A stretch of DNA of 64,000 nt from Azospirillum picis (GTDB taxonomy: Bacteria; Pseudomonadota; Alphaproteobacteria; Azospirillales; Azospirillaceae): NCBI RefSeq assembly GCF_017876115.1, contig NZ_JAGINO010000003.1, positions 1 through 64,000 on the forward strand. The letters run 5' to 3'. Every line of letters starts with the position of its first letter. Position 1 is the stretch's first letter. Positions 1-7,502 of this stretch are shown in pieces. The translations under genes were made by a program, and so were the position numbers. Under the pieces are notes generated by a model. That model was given only the letters and a program-made list of their open reading frames with translations. It ran no database searches and had not been told where the DNA came from.

Positions 1-1017
1 TCGCTGGTCCTGATCGTCCTGGCCGACCAGCTCGGCCGCTCGGTCGGCGACATGTATGCCGGCGCCCTGATCCCCGGCCTCGTGCTGACCGCGCTCTATG
101 CCGGCTACATCCTGGTGACCAGCATCGTCCGCCCCTCGGCGGTTCCGGCCCTGCCGCCGGAGGCCCGCACGCTGCGCGGCTTCAAGCTGCTGCTGCGGGT
201 CTTCACCTCGCTGGTGCCGCCGCTGGTGCTGATCTTCCTGGTGCTGGGCACCATCTTCATCGGCATCGCCACCCCGACCGAGGGCGGCGCCATGGGGGCG
301 GCCGGGGCGCTGCTGCTGGCGCTGGCCAAGCGCCAGCTCAGTTGGTCGCTGATGCGGCAGGCGATGGACTCGACCGCAAAGCTCTCGTCCTTCGTGGTGT
401 TCATCCTGATCGGCTCGACAGTGTTCGGCCTGGTGTTCCGCGCGGTGAACGGCGACCTGTGGGTCGAGCATCTGCTGATCGGCCTGCCGGGCGGCGAGCT
501 GGGCTTCCTGATCGTCTGCAACATCCTGGTCTTCGTGCTGGCCTTCTTCCTCGACTTCTTCGAGCTGGCCTTCATCATCGTGCCGCTGCTGGGACCGGTC
601 GCCGACAAGCTGGGCATCGACCTGATCTGGTTCGGCGTGCTGCTGGGCGTCAACATGCAGACGAGCTTCATGCACCCGCCTTTCGGCTTCGCGCTGTTCT
701 TCCTGCGGTCGGTGGCGCCGAAGACCGACTACATCGACAAGATCACCGGCAAGACGATCGGCAAGATCACCACCGGCCAGATCTACTGGGGTGCCGTGCC
801 GTTCGTCTGCATCCAGATCATCATGGTCGCCCTTGTCATCGCCTTCCCGCAGCTTGTCGATGCCGGCCGCGACAAGGGGCCGTCGATCAACCTGAACGAT
901 GTCAAGATCGAGATCCCGGCCTTCGACAACCAGGAGGCGCCGCCGCCCTTCGGCACCCCCAGCCAGCCGGAGGAGAACCCGGCCGACGACATCATGAAGC
1001 AGCTCCAGGGCAAGTAA
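1..1017 (+). CDS. TRAP transporter large permease (DctM family), 5' end missing
   Basis: The reading frame is open from the first base, so the gene begins outside the window and about 338 C-terminal residues are visible. The protein is almost entirely hydrophobic helices, with the TRAP large-subunit features GIATPTEGGAMGA and a late NMQTSFMHPPFGFALFF segment. This subunit is the inner-membrane channel of a tripartite ATP-independent periplasmic transporter, driven by an ion gradient and fed by a periplasmic DctP-like binding protein. A polar Pro/Glu-rich tail of about 50 residues follows the last helix. The substrate cannot be told from this part. The small permease and binding protein would be expected just to the left. 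Confidence 0.9.
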   Translation, partial: SLVLIVLADQLGRSVGDMYAGALIPGLVLTALYAGYILVTSIVRPSAVPALPPEARTLRGFKLLLRVFTSLVPPLVLIFLVLGTIFIGIATPTEGGAMGAAGALLLALAKRQLSWSLMRQAMDSTAKLSSFVVFILIGSTVFGLVFRAVNGDLWVEHLLIGLPGGELGFLIVCNILVFVLAFFLDFFELAFIIVPLLGPVADKLGIDLIWFGVLLGVNMQTSFMHPPFGFALFFLRSVAPKTDYIDKITGKTIGKITTGQIYWGAVPFVCIQIIMVALVIAFPQLVDAGRDKGPSINLNDVKIEIPAFDNQEAPPPFGTPSQPEENPADDIMKQLQGK

Positions 1018-1042
1018 CCCCGGGCAGTCGCTTCCTGCCCGG
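1018..1042 (+). terminator. Stem-loop after the TRAP permease
   Basis: CCCGGGCAG pairs with CTGCCCGGG around a 7-base loop, starting directly after the stop codon. There is no strong T-run, so it may act with the second hairpin downstream. Confidence 0.5.
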
Positions 1043-1094
1043 GATTTCCGGGCAGGGGCGGGTGCGGTGGGCGGCACGAAGTGCCGGAGCAAAA

Positions 1095-1125
1095 GGAAAG
1101 GGGCCGGTTGAACCGGCCCCTTTCC
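1095..1125. terminator. 15-bp perfect inverted repeat, probable terminator
   Basis: GGAAAGGGGCCGGTT and its exact complement are separated by one base. The arms end in AAA/TTT, so it could terminate transcription in both directions: the TRAP operon from the left and the lipoprotein gene from the right. Confidence 0.6.
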
Positions 1126-1153
1126 GCATTTCAGAGTCTGCCGTGTGAGTCAC

Positions 1154-1177
1154 GTTTCAAGCGATACCGGTTGAAAG
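1154..1177. repeat. Dispersed palindromic element, copy 1
   Basis: GTTTCAAGCGATACCGGTTGAAAG matches the element at 62354-62377 in all but two bases of the 24. Both copies sit in intergenic DNA next to a strong hairpin and both are preceded by CCGTGTGA. This looks like a REP-type element. This copy has one changed base in the right arm, so its palindrome is imperfect. Confidence 0.6.
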
Positions 1178-1215
1178 GACCAGACGCTAACGATGGTATC
1201 CCCGGATATCCGCCG

Positions 1216-1686
1216 TCAGCGCCGCTGGGTTGCGCCATACCAGTTCGTCGGAGCGGTGCCGACGGATGCCGGGGCACCGCCGCCCATCGACATCATGCGG
1301 TCGTTGCCTTCGACGGCGGGCAAGGCGGCAAACTGTTCCGGCGTCATGCCGACCAGGATCACGGCCTGGCGATTGCGGGCATAGCGCAGGTCTGCGGTGT
1401 TGATCGTCACCTTATGCTCGGTCGGGAAACGCGGGGCGCCGACGGTGACGATCGCCTGCTCCACCCGGTTGGTCGGACCGATCACGAGATCGCTGACGTT
1501 GCCGAGAATGCGCGAGCCGTCGGGCGGCTGTACGGTCAGCCCGACCAGTTCGATCGGCGGCTTGTCCGCCACCTCCGCCGATGGGACGCCGCCCATCTCG
1601 GTGTGCGCGCAGCCGCCGAGCGCCAGGAGCGCGCCTGCCGAAAGAACGGTGAGGAATGGCGGGAGGAGGGAGCGGCGATTGTGCAT
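1216..1686 (-). CDS. Lipoprotein with PRC-barrel-like domain
   Basis: The protein has 156 residues. The start at 1686 gives an N-terminus MHNRRSLL followed by a hydrophobic stretch and the lipobox LALGGC, so it should be lipidated and membrane anchored. A start further upstream would bury the signal peptide. The middle part (SRILGNVSDLVIGPTNRVEQAIVTVG) resembles a PRC-barrel, a small beta domain found in ribosome-maturation and surface proteins. The C-terminus is Gly/Met-rich. It is monocistronic, and no partner is visible. The PRC assignment rests on pattern recognition and the function is unknown. Confidence 0.7.
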   Translation of the reverse strand: MHNRRSLLPPFLTVLSAGALLALGGCAHTEMGGVPSAEVADKPPIELVGLTVQPPDGSRILGNVSDLVIGPTNRVEQAIVTVGAPRFPTEHKVTINTADLRYARNRQAVILVGMTPEQFAALPAVEGNDRMMSMGGGAPASVGTAPTNWYGATQRR

Positions 1687-1812
1687 AGGGTGTTTGCCTT
1701 CTCTCTGACGACGCACGGGTGACTGCGGCGTCAACAGCGCAACCACGGCTCCGGGTCCGTCGCGCCGATGGGGTGATCCCATCGTCCGCCGCTTCCTCCC
1801 CCTCCGGATGGG

Positions 1813-2493
1813 TCAGGTGAACAGGTAGTCGTGCCCCGCCGTCAGACCGATCTGGTCCACCGTCAGCGACGAGCCGTCATTGAACGAGAAGATGGTCGAC
1901 GCGCCGTTGGTGGTCATGGCCATCTGCGAGGCCGTGTATCCGTGGAACTCGATCTGGTCGATTCCCTTCTCGAAGTAGTTGATCTGGTCCTGCCCGAAAC
2001 CGCCGGTCGCCTGTTCCATCAGGAACCTGTCCACCTGACCGTCGTAGTAGCTGACCATGGTGTCGTTGCCGGTCCCCGGCTGGAAGAGGTCAGCGCCGTC
2101 GTCGCGGTAGGTGTCGTACAGGATGTCGTTGCCGGCGCCGCCGATCATCGTATCGTTGCCGCGCATGCCCTTCAGGATATCGTCGCCGGTGCCGCCGTCG
2201 AGCCAGTCGTTGCCGGCCCCGCCGAAGAGCTGGTCGTTGCCGGCGTCGCCCCACATCTTGTCATCGCCGGCGTCGTTGCCGTACGGGTCGCCGAGCCAAT
2301 CGTTGCCATCGCCGCCGTGTAGCTGGTCATTGCCGAGGCCGCCGATCAGACTGTCGTTCCCGCGCTCTCCATAAAGCACGTCATTACCGCCGGCGCCGTC
2401 GATGCGGTCATCGCCATCGAGACCGTCCAGGCGGTCCTCATAGGCGGTGCCGCTGATGATGTCGTTCTTGGCAGTCCCCCAAAACTGGCGCAT
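1813..2493 (-). CDS. RTX-type calcium-binding protein
   Basis: This 226-residue acidic protein contains repeated GGxGNDxLxG nonapeptides across roughly residues 10-150 (for example GGLGNDQLHG, GGAGNDWLDG, GGAGNDILYD). Such repeats bind calcium in a beta-roll after secretion. There is no N-terminal signal peptide. The C-terminal part (ending TAGHDYLFT) is typical of type I secretion substrates, which leave through an ABC-MFP-TolC channel. No toxin or enzyme domain is present, so it is a small repeat-only RTX protein, and no dedicated secretion genes are next to it. A cluster of TTAAC repeats lies just upstream of the start. Confidence 0.88.
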   Translation of the reverse strand: MRQFWGTAKNDIISGTAYEDRLDGLDGDDRIDGAGGNDVLYGERGNDSLIGGLGNDQLHGGDGNDWLGDPYGNDAGDDKMWGDAGNDQLFGGAGNDWLDGGTGDDILKGMRGNDTMIGGAGNDILYDTYRDDGADLFQPGTGNDTMVSYYDGQVDRFLMEQATGGFGQDQINYFEKGIDQIEFHGYTASQMAMTTNGASTIFSFNDGSSLTVDQIGLTAGHDYLFT

Positions 2494-2885
2494 GGCGTCT
2501 CTCCGTCAGTACGTTAACCGCTCGTTAACGATTAACCAGATGTTAACCATGGGTGGCGGCCCTCCGAAAAGAGATAAAGGAGCAATACAAACGAGATTTG
2601 AGGAAATGACACAGATATTCATATATTGATCAAATAGTCGTCCCGATCTGTTTCCGTTTTCGAAGCATTTGTGACTGAAGTGGGAAAGATTTTGTGACAA
2701 TCTTGGTGTTTTCTCCCCTGACCGTGCAGGTTGAACTGTACGAAGGGGAAAGAGAGGGTCGGTCGAAGGCCGTGTGGCCGGAATGCCACGGTAGACCGCG
2801 GGGAGGGCGCTCAGGCCGTAGCGGATCGGTCGAAAGAAGCCGGGTGTCCACCGGGCGCCTTGGCCGCATCACGCCGAATGCGCAC
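2494..2885. other. Intergenic region between the RTX gene and the sRNA locus
   Basis: The first 230 bases are AT-rich compared with the surroundings and should hold the RTX promoter, which reads leftward. The palindrome TTGATCAA occurs at about 2627, but it lacks the 4-base spacer of an FNR box. The rest (2720-2885) shows no convincing ORF or RNA. Confidence 0.5.
2513..2548. promoter_or_regulatory. Four TTAAC repeats upstream of the RTX gene
   Basis: GTTAACC (2513), GTTAACG (2524), ATTAACC (2531) and GTTAACC (2542) occur within 36 bases, with starts 11, 7 and 11 apart. They lie 20-55 bases upstream of the RTX start, where an operator or UP-like element would sit. Confidence 0.4.
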
Positions 2886-2947
2886 AAAAAATTACCGGGC
2901 GTTCGAGGAACGCCCGGCACAGTCGTATACAGGGAGGGTTAGAGACA
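2886..2947 (-). ncRNA. Candidate FNR-activated small RNA, copy A
   Basis: Reading on the minus strand, a perfect FNR box (2995-2982) is followed after 20 bases by a -10-like hexamer AATAGA (2961-2956), then 9 bases, then the 20-mer GTCTCTAACCCTCCCTGTAT (2946-2927). A rho-independent terminator follows: CCGGGCGTTC (2917-2908), loop CTC, GAACGCCCGG (2904-2895), then TAATTTTTT. A start 41.5 bases from the box centre falls at 2947, giving a transcript of about 62 nt. The same layout with the identical 20-mer occurs at 10770-10830 on the other strand. The 5' segment is C-rich and unpaired and could bind GGGAGG-type ribosome binding sites. No open reading frame is present. I do not recognise a named RNA family. 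Confidence 0.75.
2895..2917 (-). terminator. Rho-independent terminator of sRNA copy A
   Basis: A 10-bp perfect GC-rich stem with a 3-base loop, followed on the minus strand by TAATTTTTT (2894-2886). Confidence 0.85.
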
Positions 2948-2955
2948 AGCGACTG

Positions 2956-2995
2956 TCTATTCCCTTCGATGGAGGGGCGCGTTGATGTGGATCAA
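2956..2995 (-). promoter_or_regulatory. FNR/FixK box and -10 of sRNA copy A
   Basis: TTGATCCACATCAA (2995-2982) matches the CRP/FNR-family consensus TTGAT-N4-ATCAA at all ten fixed positions. The hexamer AATAGA lies 20 bases further on. The geometry is that of a class II FNR promoter, with the box centred near -41.5. No coding gene starts close downstream on this strand; the RTX start is 490 bases away. Confidence 0.75.
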
Positions 2996-3051
2996 CAATC
3001 GGCCGAGGCTGCGCTCATCCTCATCTTCCGCTCCGTTCTTCGGGGAGCCTG

Positions 3052-3546
3052 TCAATCGTGGCTGTGGCCGGCGTGCCCGCCATAGAGGATTGCCGGGTCG
3101 GTTTCGATCTCCTGGATGACCTCCAGGCGACCGTCGCGCCAAGCACGATAGAAGCAGCTTCTGCGACCGGTGTGGCAGGCGACGCCATCCTGCTCGACCA
3201 CCAGCAGCAGGGTATCGCCGTCGCAGTCGATGCGGAAATCCTTCAGCCGCTGCACCTGGCCGGAGGTCTCGCCCTTGCGCCACAATCCGCCGCGGGAACG
3301 CGACCAGTAGCAGACGCGGCCGGTGGCCAGCGTTTCGAGAGCGGCCTCACGGTTCATCCAGGCCATCATCAGGATCTCGCCGGTGCCGTCGGCCTGCGCG
3401 ATCGCCGGAACCAATCCGTCGGCGTTGAAGCGGATCGCCGCCAGCGCTTCGGCGTAGGGTGACGCGTCGACAGCCGGGGCAGGGGTCCCCGGTCCACCTC
3501 CGGTGGGCTTCGGGTCTTTGGAATCGATCTTTGGTGATTGGGGCAT
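3052..3546 (-). CDS. hisI: Phosphoribosyl-AMP cyclohydrolase
   Basis: HisI opens the adenine ring of phosphoribosyl-AMP in the third step of histidine biosynthesis, in the cytoplasm. The metal-binding core is present: DCDGDTLLLVVEQDG followed by ACHTGRRSCFYR, with the zinc and magnesium ligands Asp, Cys and His. The family motifs MMAWMNREAL-like and CYWSRSR..LWRKGE also match. I chose the ATG at 3546 (164 residues); a TTG at 3579 would add 11 residues and overlap the end of the upstream metC. HisE is not fused, so this is the monofunctional form. The N-terminal 25 residues are a Pro/Gly-rich extension. It follows metC by 29 bases and may be co-transcribed with it. Confidence 0.93.
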   Translation of the reverse strand: MPQSPKIDSKDPKPTGGGPGTPAPAVDASPYAEALAAIRFNADGLVPAIAQADGTGEILMMAWMNREAALETLATGRVCYWSRSRGGLWRKGETSGQVQRLKDFRIDCDGDTLLLVVEQDGVACHTGRRSCFYRAWRDGRLEVIQEIETDPAILYGGHAGHSHD

Positions 3547-3575
3547 GGAATGTCTCTCGAAGCCGTGGGGCCTCG

Positions 3576-4754
3576 TCAAAGGGCGGCAGCCATCCGGCGG
3601 AAGCCGGCATCGAGATCGCGGATGAGATCATCCGGGCTTTCCAGCCCGGCATGCAGGCGCAGCACCTGCCCGGGTTCCGTCCAGCGGGTGGCGGACCGCA
3701 CGGCGGCCGGCCGCGTCGGCAGGATCAGGCTTTCGAAACCGCCCCAGGAATAGCCCATGCCGAACAGCTCCATTCCGTCCAGCATCGCCGCCAACGCCTG
3801 CCGCGGCACCTGGTCGATGATGATGGAGAACAGGCCGCTCGACCCGGTGAAGTCGCGCTTCCACAGCGCGTGTCCGGGGAAATCGGGGCGGGCGGGATGC
3901 AGCACGCGACGGACCTCCGGCCGCGCGCCCAGCCAGTCAGCCAGGGCCAGCGCGCTCTCCTGATGCTGCCGCAGCCGGACCGACAGCGTCCGCAGGCCAC
4001 GCAGGCCGAGATACAGGTCGTCCGGCCCGGCACAGGCGCCGAAACGGGTCGCGGTCTTCTTCACCGCCGTCCACGTCTCCTCGTTGCGGCAGGTGACGAC
4101 GCCCAGCATCGCATCGGCATGACCCACCATGTATTTGGTGGCGGCATGGATGGAGACGTCGACACCGTGATCGAAGGGGCGGAAGAACAGCGGCGTCGCC
4201 CAGGTGTTGTCCATCAGCACGACGGCGCCCGCCTTCCTCGCGGCGGCGGAGATGGCGGCGGTATCCTGGACCTCGAAGGTCAGGGAGCCGGGAGACTCGA
4301 GGAACACCACGCTGGTGTTCGGGCGGAGCAGCGACGCGATGCCGGCGCCGACGCAGGGATCGTAGAACTCCACCTCCACCCCATAGGGCGCGAGGGTTTC
4401 CCTGGCGAAGCGGCGGGTCGGGCCATAGGCGCTGTCGGTGATCAGCACATGGTCGCCAGCCTTGGTGAAGGCGGACAGGGCGATGGCGATGGCCGCCAAG
4501 CCCGAACCGGTGTTCACCGCCCGGTAGCCGCCTTCCAGCGCTGCGGCCGCCTCCTCGAAGGCGAAGGTGGTGGGAGTGCCCATGCGGCCGTAATGCACGC
4601 CCTCCAGCGTGTTGCGGTCGCTTTCCTCCAACGCGTCCAGCGTCGGGAACAGCACGGTCGAGCAGTGATAGACCGGCGGATTGACGATGCCGTGGTTGTT
4701 CCGCGGATCGCGGCCGGCATGCACGAGAACCGTATCCTGTGTGACGTCCTTCAT
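3576..4754 (-). CDS. metC: Cystathionine beta-lyase (Cys/Met metabolism PLP enzyme)
   Basis: This 392-residue enzyme belongs to the gamma-family of PLP-dependent transsulfuration enzymes. The PLP lysine is in SIHAATKYMVGHAD, the cofactor Asp in LMDNTWATPL, and the phosphate-binding segment is NTGSGLAAIAIAL. The sequence (HAGRDPRNNHGIVNPPVYHCST; SLTFEVQD; GYSWGGFESL) matches the alphaproteobacterial MetC group better than MetB or MetZ. It would split cystathionine to homocysteine, pyruvate and ammonia for methionine synthesis. The start MKDVTQD at 4754 was chosen over an in-frame upstream codon at 4781 because the family begins close to TVLVHAGRDP. It is divergent from the aap operon. Confidence 0.9.
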   Translation of the reverse strand: MKDVTQDTVLVHAGRDPRNNHGIVNPPVYHCSTVLFPTLDALEESDRNTLEGVHYGRMGTPTTFAFEEAAAALEGGYRAVNTGSGLAAIAIALSAFTKAGDHVLITDSAYGPTRRFARETLAPYGVEVEFYDPCVGAGIASLLRPNTSVVFLESPGSLTFEVQDTAAISAAARKAGAVVLMDNTWATPLFFRPFDHGVDVSIHAATKYMVGHADAMLGVVTCRNEETWTAVKKTATRFGACAGPDDLYLGLRGLRTLSVRLRQHQESALALADWLGARPEVRRVLHPARPDFPGHALWKRDFTGSSGLFSIIIDQVPRQALAAMLDGMELFGMGYSWGGFESLILPTRPAAVRSATRWTEPGQVLRLHAGLESPDDLIRDLDAGFRRMAAAL

Positions 4755-5070
4755 CGACTGTCCGTTTCGCTGGAGCGGCAACTGCGGCCGCGCCGGCCCT
4801 GTCGAGGACCCCCGCGGCGGAGCCGGCTATTGTGGCATCCCGCAAGCCCGGCTGCCATCGCCGTTTGCACGACCGCCCCGGACGGTGCTCGCGGTAATTT
4901 GCCAACGCCATCAACGCACAGAGGATTCGACAAGCCGGATCAAGTTGATGCACTCTTGTTACACGCGCATGGCTGCGTCGCGATCCCCACAGGGTTGGTC
5001 GGCCGGCGCGAGCGGCGCGTCGTCAGACCGCTCCAATGCGAAGAACGCAAGAACAGGGTGGAGTATAAAA
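4755..5070. other. Divergent intergenic region metC / aapJ
   Basis: This holds the promoters of metC (leftward) and aapJ (rightward). I looked for a methionine-related riboswitch ahead of metC and found no convincing match. A GGTGGAG Shine-Dalgarno element precedes the aapJ ATG. Confidence 0.4.
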
Positions 5071-6090
5071 ATGAAAACGGGATTCCTGGCCACCGCCGCG
5101 GCGGCCGTGGTCGTTACTGCCAGCGTCGCCGCCGGGGCCGCCACGCTTGATACGGTCAAGCAGCGCGGCTTCGTGCAGTGCGGTGTCAATGCCGGCCTGC
5201 CGGGCTTTGGCAACCCGGACAGCGCCGGCAACTGGACCGGCCTGGATGTCGATTACTGCCGTGCCGTCGCCGTCGCGATCTTCAACGATCCGAACAAGGT
5301 CAAGTTCACGCCGCTGTCGGCGCAGCAGCGCTTCCCCGCCATCCAGTCGGGCGAGGTCGACCTGCTGTCGCGCAACACCACCGCCACGCTGACCCGCGAC
5401 ACCTCGGTCGGCCTCAACTTCGCCCCCGTCACCTATTATGACGGTCAGGGCTTCATGGTGACGAAGAAGCTGGGCGTGAAGAGCGCCAAGGAGCTGAACG
5501 GCGCCACCGTCTGCGTGCAGTCCGGCACCACGACCGAACTGAACCTCGCCGACTATTTCCGCTCCAACAACATGAGCTACAACCCGGTCGTCATCGAGTC
5601 GAACGACGAGGTGAACGCCGCCTACTTCGCCGGCCGCTGCGACGTGCTGACCACGGACATGTCGGGTCTCGCCGGCACCCGCGCGGGCGTCGCGCCGGTT
5701 CCGGACGACCACGTCATCCTGCCGGAGGTCATTTCCAAGGAGCCGCTGGCCCCGGCGGTGCGCCATGGCGACGACCAGTGGTTCGACATCGTCAAGTGGA
5801 CGGTCTACGCGACCATCCAGGCCGAGGAGTTCGGCATCAACTCCAAGAACATCGACGAGTTCGGCAACTCGCAGAACCCGGACATCCAGCGCTTCCTCGG
5901 CACCTCGCCGGGCATGGGAAAGGCGCTCGGGCTGGATGAGAAGTGGGCCTACAACGTCGTGAAGAAGATCGGCAACTACGGCGAGATCTTCGACCGCAAC
6001 GTCGGTCCGGGCACCCCGCTGAAGCTGGAGCGCGGACTGAACGCCTTGTGGACGAAGGGCGGCCTGATGTACGCCGAGCCGTTCCGGTAA
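5071..6090 (+). CDS. aapJ: General L-amino acid ABC transporter, periplasmic binding protein
   Basis: The protein has 339 residues with a Sec signal peptide (MKTGFLATAAAAVVVTASVA, cleavage near GAA). The mature protein starts ATLDTVKQRGFVQCGVNAGLPGFG, the hallmark of AapJ/BztA binding proteins, which are longer than the usual 260-residue amino acid binders. It captures a broad range of L-amino acids in the periplasm and hands them to AapQM. It is first in the order J-Q-M-P. A stem-loop separates it from aapQ, as is common where the binding protein is made in excess. The start at 5071 follows GGTGGAG. Confidence 0.95.
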   Translation: MKTGFLATAAAAVVVTASVAAGAATLDTVKQRGFVQCGVNAGLPGFGNPDSAGNWTGLDVDYCRAVAVAIFNDPNKVKFTPLSAQQRFPAIQSGEVDLLSRNTTATLTRDTSVGLNFAPVTYYDGQGFMVTKKLGVKSAKELNGATVCVQSGTTTELNLADYFRSNNMSYNPVVIESNDEVNAAYFAGRCDVLTTDMSGLAGTRAGVAPVPDDHVILPEVISKEPLAPAVRHGDDQWFDIVKWTVYATIQAEEFGINSKNIDEFGNSQNPDIQRFLGTSPGMGKALGLDEKWAYNVVKKIGNYGEIFDRNVGPGTPLKLERGLNALWTKGGLMYAEPFR

Positions 6091-6100
6091 GCAGCCGTGC

Positions 6101-6139
6101 AAGGGCCGGCCGGCGCCCCTTCGGTGCCGCCCGGCCCTT
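6101..6139 (+). terminator. Intercistronic stem-loop aapJ-aapQ
   Basis: AAGGGCCGG pairs with CCGGCCCTT, and inside it GGCGCC pairs with GGTGCC around a short loop. No T-run follows, so it more likely stabilises the aapJ message or terminates it only partly. Confidence 0.55.
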
Positions 6140-6297
6140 CGACGACGAGAGTGGCCGTGCAGGACGCCGTCGAAGCGTCCGCGTGACATGCCGCATTCGA
6201 CACATGTCGCATCCCGACGGTGTGGGAAATTGCCCGGAAGAACGTCCGGGGCGCGTGGGCACCGTTCAGGAGCGCGACGGTTGGGGGAGAGTAGTCC

Positions 6298-7497
6298 GTG
6301 GCGACCCAGACCCGGACCACCCAAGGCGCTCCGCCGCCGGGTGGCGTATCGTTTTCCCTCAGCGACCCGACGTTCCGCAGCATCGTCTACCAGATCCTGG
6401 TGGTCGGCGCGGTCATCGCGGTCGGCTGGTTCCTGATCCACAACACGCTCGACAACCTCGCACGGCGGTCGATCGCGACCGGTTATGATTTCCTCGGGCG
6501 TGAGGCCTCCTTCGGGATCGGCGAATCGCTGATCGACTATTCGCCGAGGGACACCTATGGCCGGGCCTTCCTGGTCGGCGTGCTGAACACGCTGAAGGTG
6601 TCGGTCATCGGCATCATTCTGGCCACCATCATCGGCACGGTCGTCGGCGTCGCGCGCCTGTCCAGCAACTGGCTGATCGCCAAGCTGGCCTCGACCTACG
6701 TCGAGATCATCCGCAACATCCCGCCGCTGCTGCAGCTCTTCTTCTGGTACGCGCTGGTGTCGGACAGCATGCCGCCGGTGCGCCAGGCGCTGAACCCGCT
6801 GCCGGGCGTGTTCCTGTCGCAGCGCGGCCTTCGCGTGCCGGTGCCTGCCCCCGATCCGGTCTGGACCACCATGGGCATCGCGCTGGTGGTCGGCATCGCC
6901 GCCGCCTGGGGCGTGTCGCGCTGGGCGCGGGCGCGGCAGGCGCGCACCGGGCAACCTTTCCCGGCGGGCTGGGCGGGCCTCGGCCTGATCATCGGCCTGC
7001 CGATCCTGACCTGGCTCGCCGGCGGCGCCCCGCTGGCGATGGACGTGCCGAAGCTGGCCGGATTCAACTTCACCGGCGGTGCGGCCATCTCGCCGGAATT
7101 CTTCGCCATCCTGACCGGACTGACGGTCTATACCGCCGCCTTCATCGCCGAGGTGGTGCGCAGCGGCATCAAGGCGGTCAACTGGGGACAGACCGAGGCG
7201 GCCCGCGCGCTCGGGCTGCCGGGCGGCCCGACCCTGCGGCTGGTGATCCTGCCGCAGGCGCTGCGGGTCATCGTGCCGCCGCTGACCAGCCAATACCTGA
7301 ACCTGATGAAGAACAGCTCGCTGGCGCTGGCCATCGGCTACCCCGACCTGGTGTCGATCGCCAACACCACCCTGAACCAGACCGGCCAGGCGATCGAGGG
7401 CGTGACGATGATCATGGGCACCTACCTGGTCATCAGCCTCAGCATCTCGATCTTCATGAACTGGTACAACAAGCGCATCGCGCTGGTGGAGCGGTAA
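6298..7497 (+). CDS. aapQ: General L-amino acid ABC transporter permease AapQ
   Basis: This 399-residue inner-membrane permease belongs to the His/Glu/Gln/Arg/opine family. The EAA loop reads GQTEAARALGLPGGPTLRLV followed by ILPQALRVIVPPLTSQYLNL, which contacts the ATPase. The length well above 220 residues and the insert between helices around residues 150-250 are typical of AapQ/BztB. It starts at GTG 6298, preceded by GGGGGAGAG. It pairs with AapM to form the channel; the 5-base gap to aapM indicates one transcript. Confidence 0.94.
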   Translation: MATQTRTTQGAPPPGGVSFSLSDPTFRSIVYQILVVGAVIAVGWFLIHNTLDNLARRSIATGYDFLGREASFGIGESLIDYSPRDTYGRAFLVGVLNTLKVSVIGIILATIIGTVVGVARLSSNWLIAKLASTYVEIIRNIPPLLQLFFWYALVSDSMPPVRQALNPLPGVFLSQRGLRVPVPAPDPVWTTMGIALVVGIAAAWGVSRWARARQARTGQPFPAGWAGLGLIIGLPILTWLAGGAPLAMDVPKLAGFNFTGGAAISPEFFAILTGLTVYTAAFIAEVVRSGIKAVNWGQTEAARALGLPGGPTLRLVILPQALRVIVPPLTSQYLNLMKNSSLALAIGYPDLVSIANTTLNQTGQAIEGVTMIMGTYLVISLSISIFMNWYNKRIALVER

Positions 7498-7502
7498 CGG
7501 CC

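Noticed and set aside
2626..2635. TTGATCAA as another FNR box
   Set aside because: The half-sites overlap without the four-base spacer, so it does not fit TTGAT-N4-ATCAA.
4755..5070. Possible SAM-type riboswitch upstream of metC
   Set aside because: Some GC-rich pairing is present, but I could not match the conserved core of SAM-II, SAM-V or SAH elements.
5023..7293. 756-codon open frame on the minus strand
   Set aside because: Antisense to aapJ and aapQ, which are unmistakable. The composition is that of a shadow frame.
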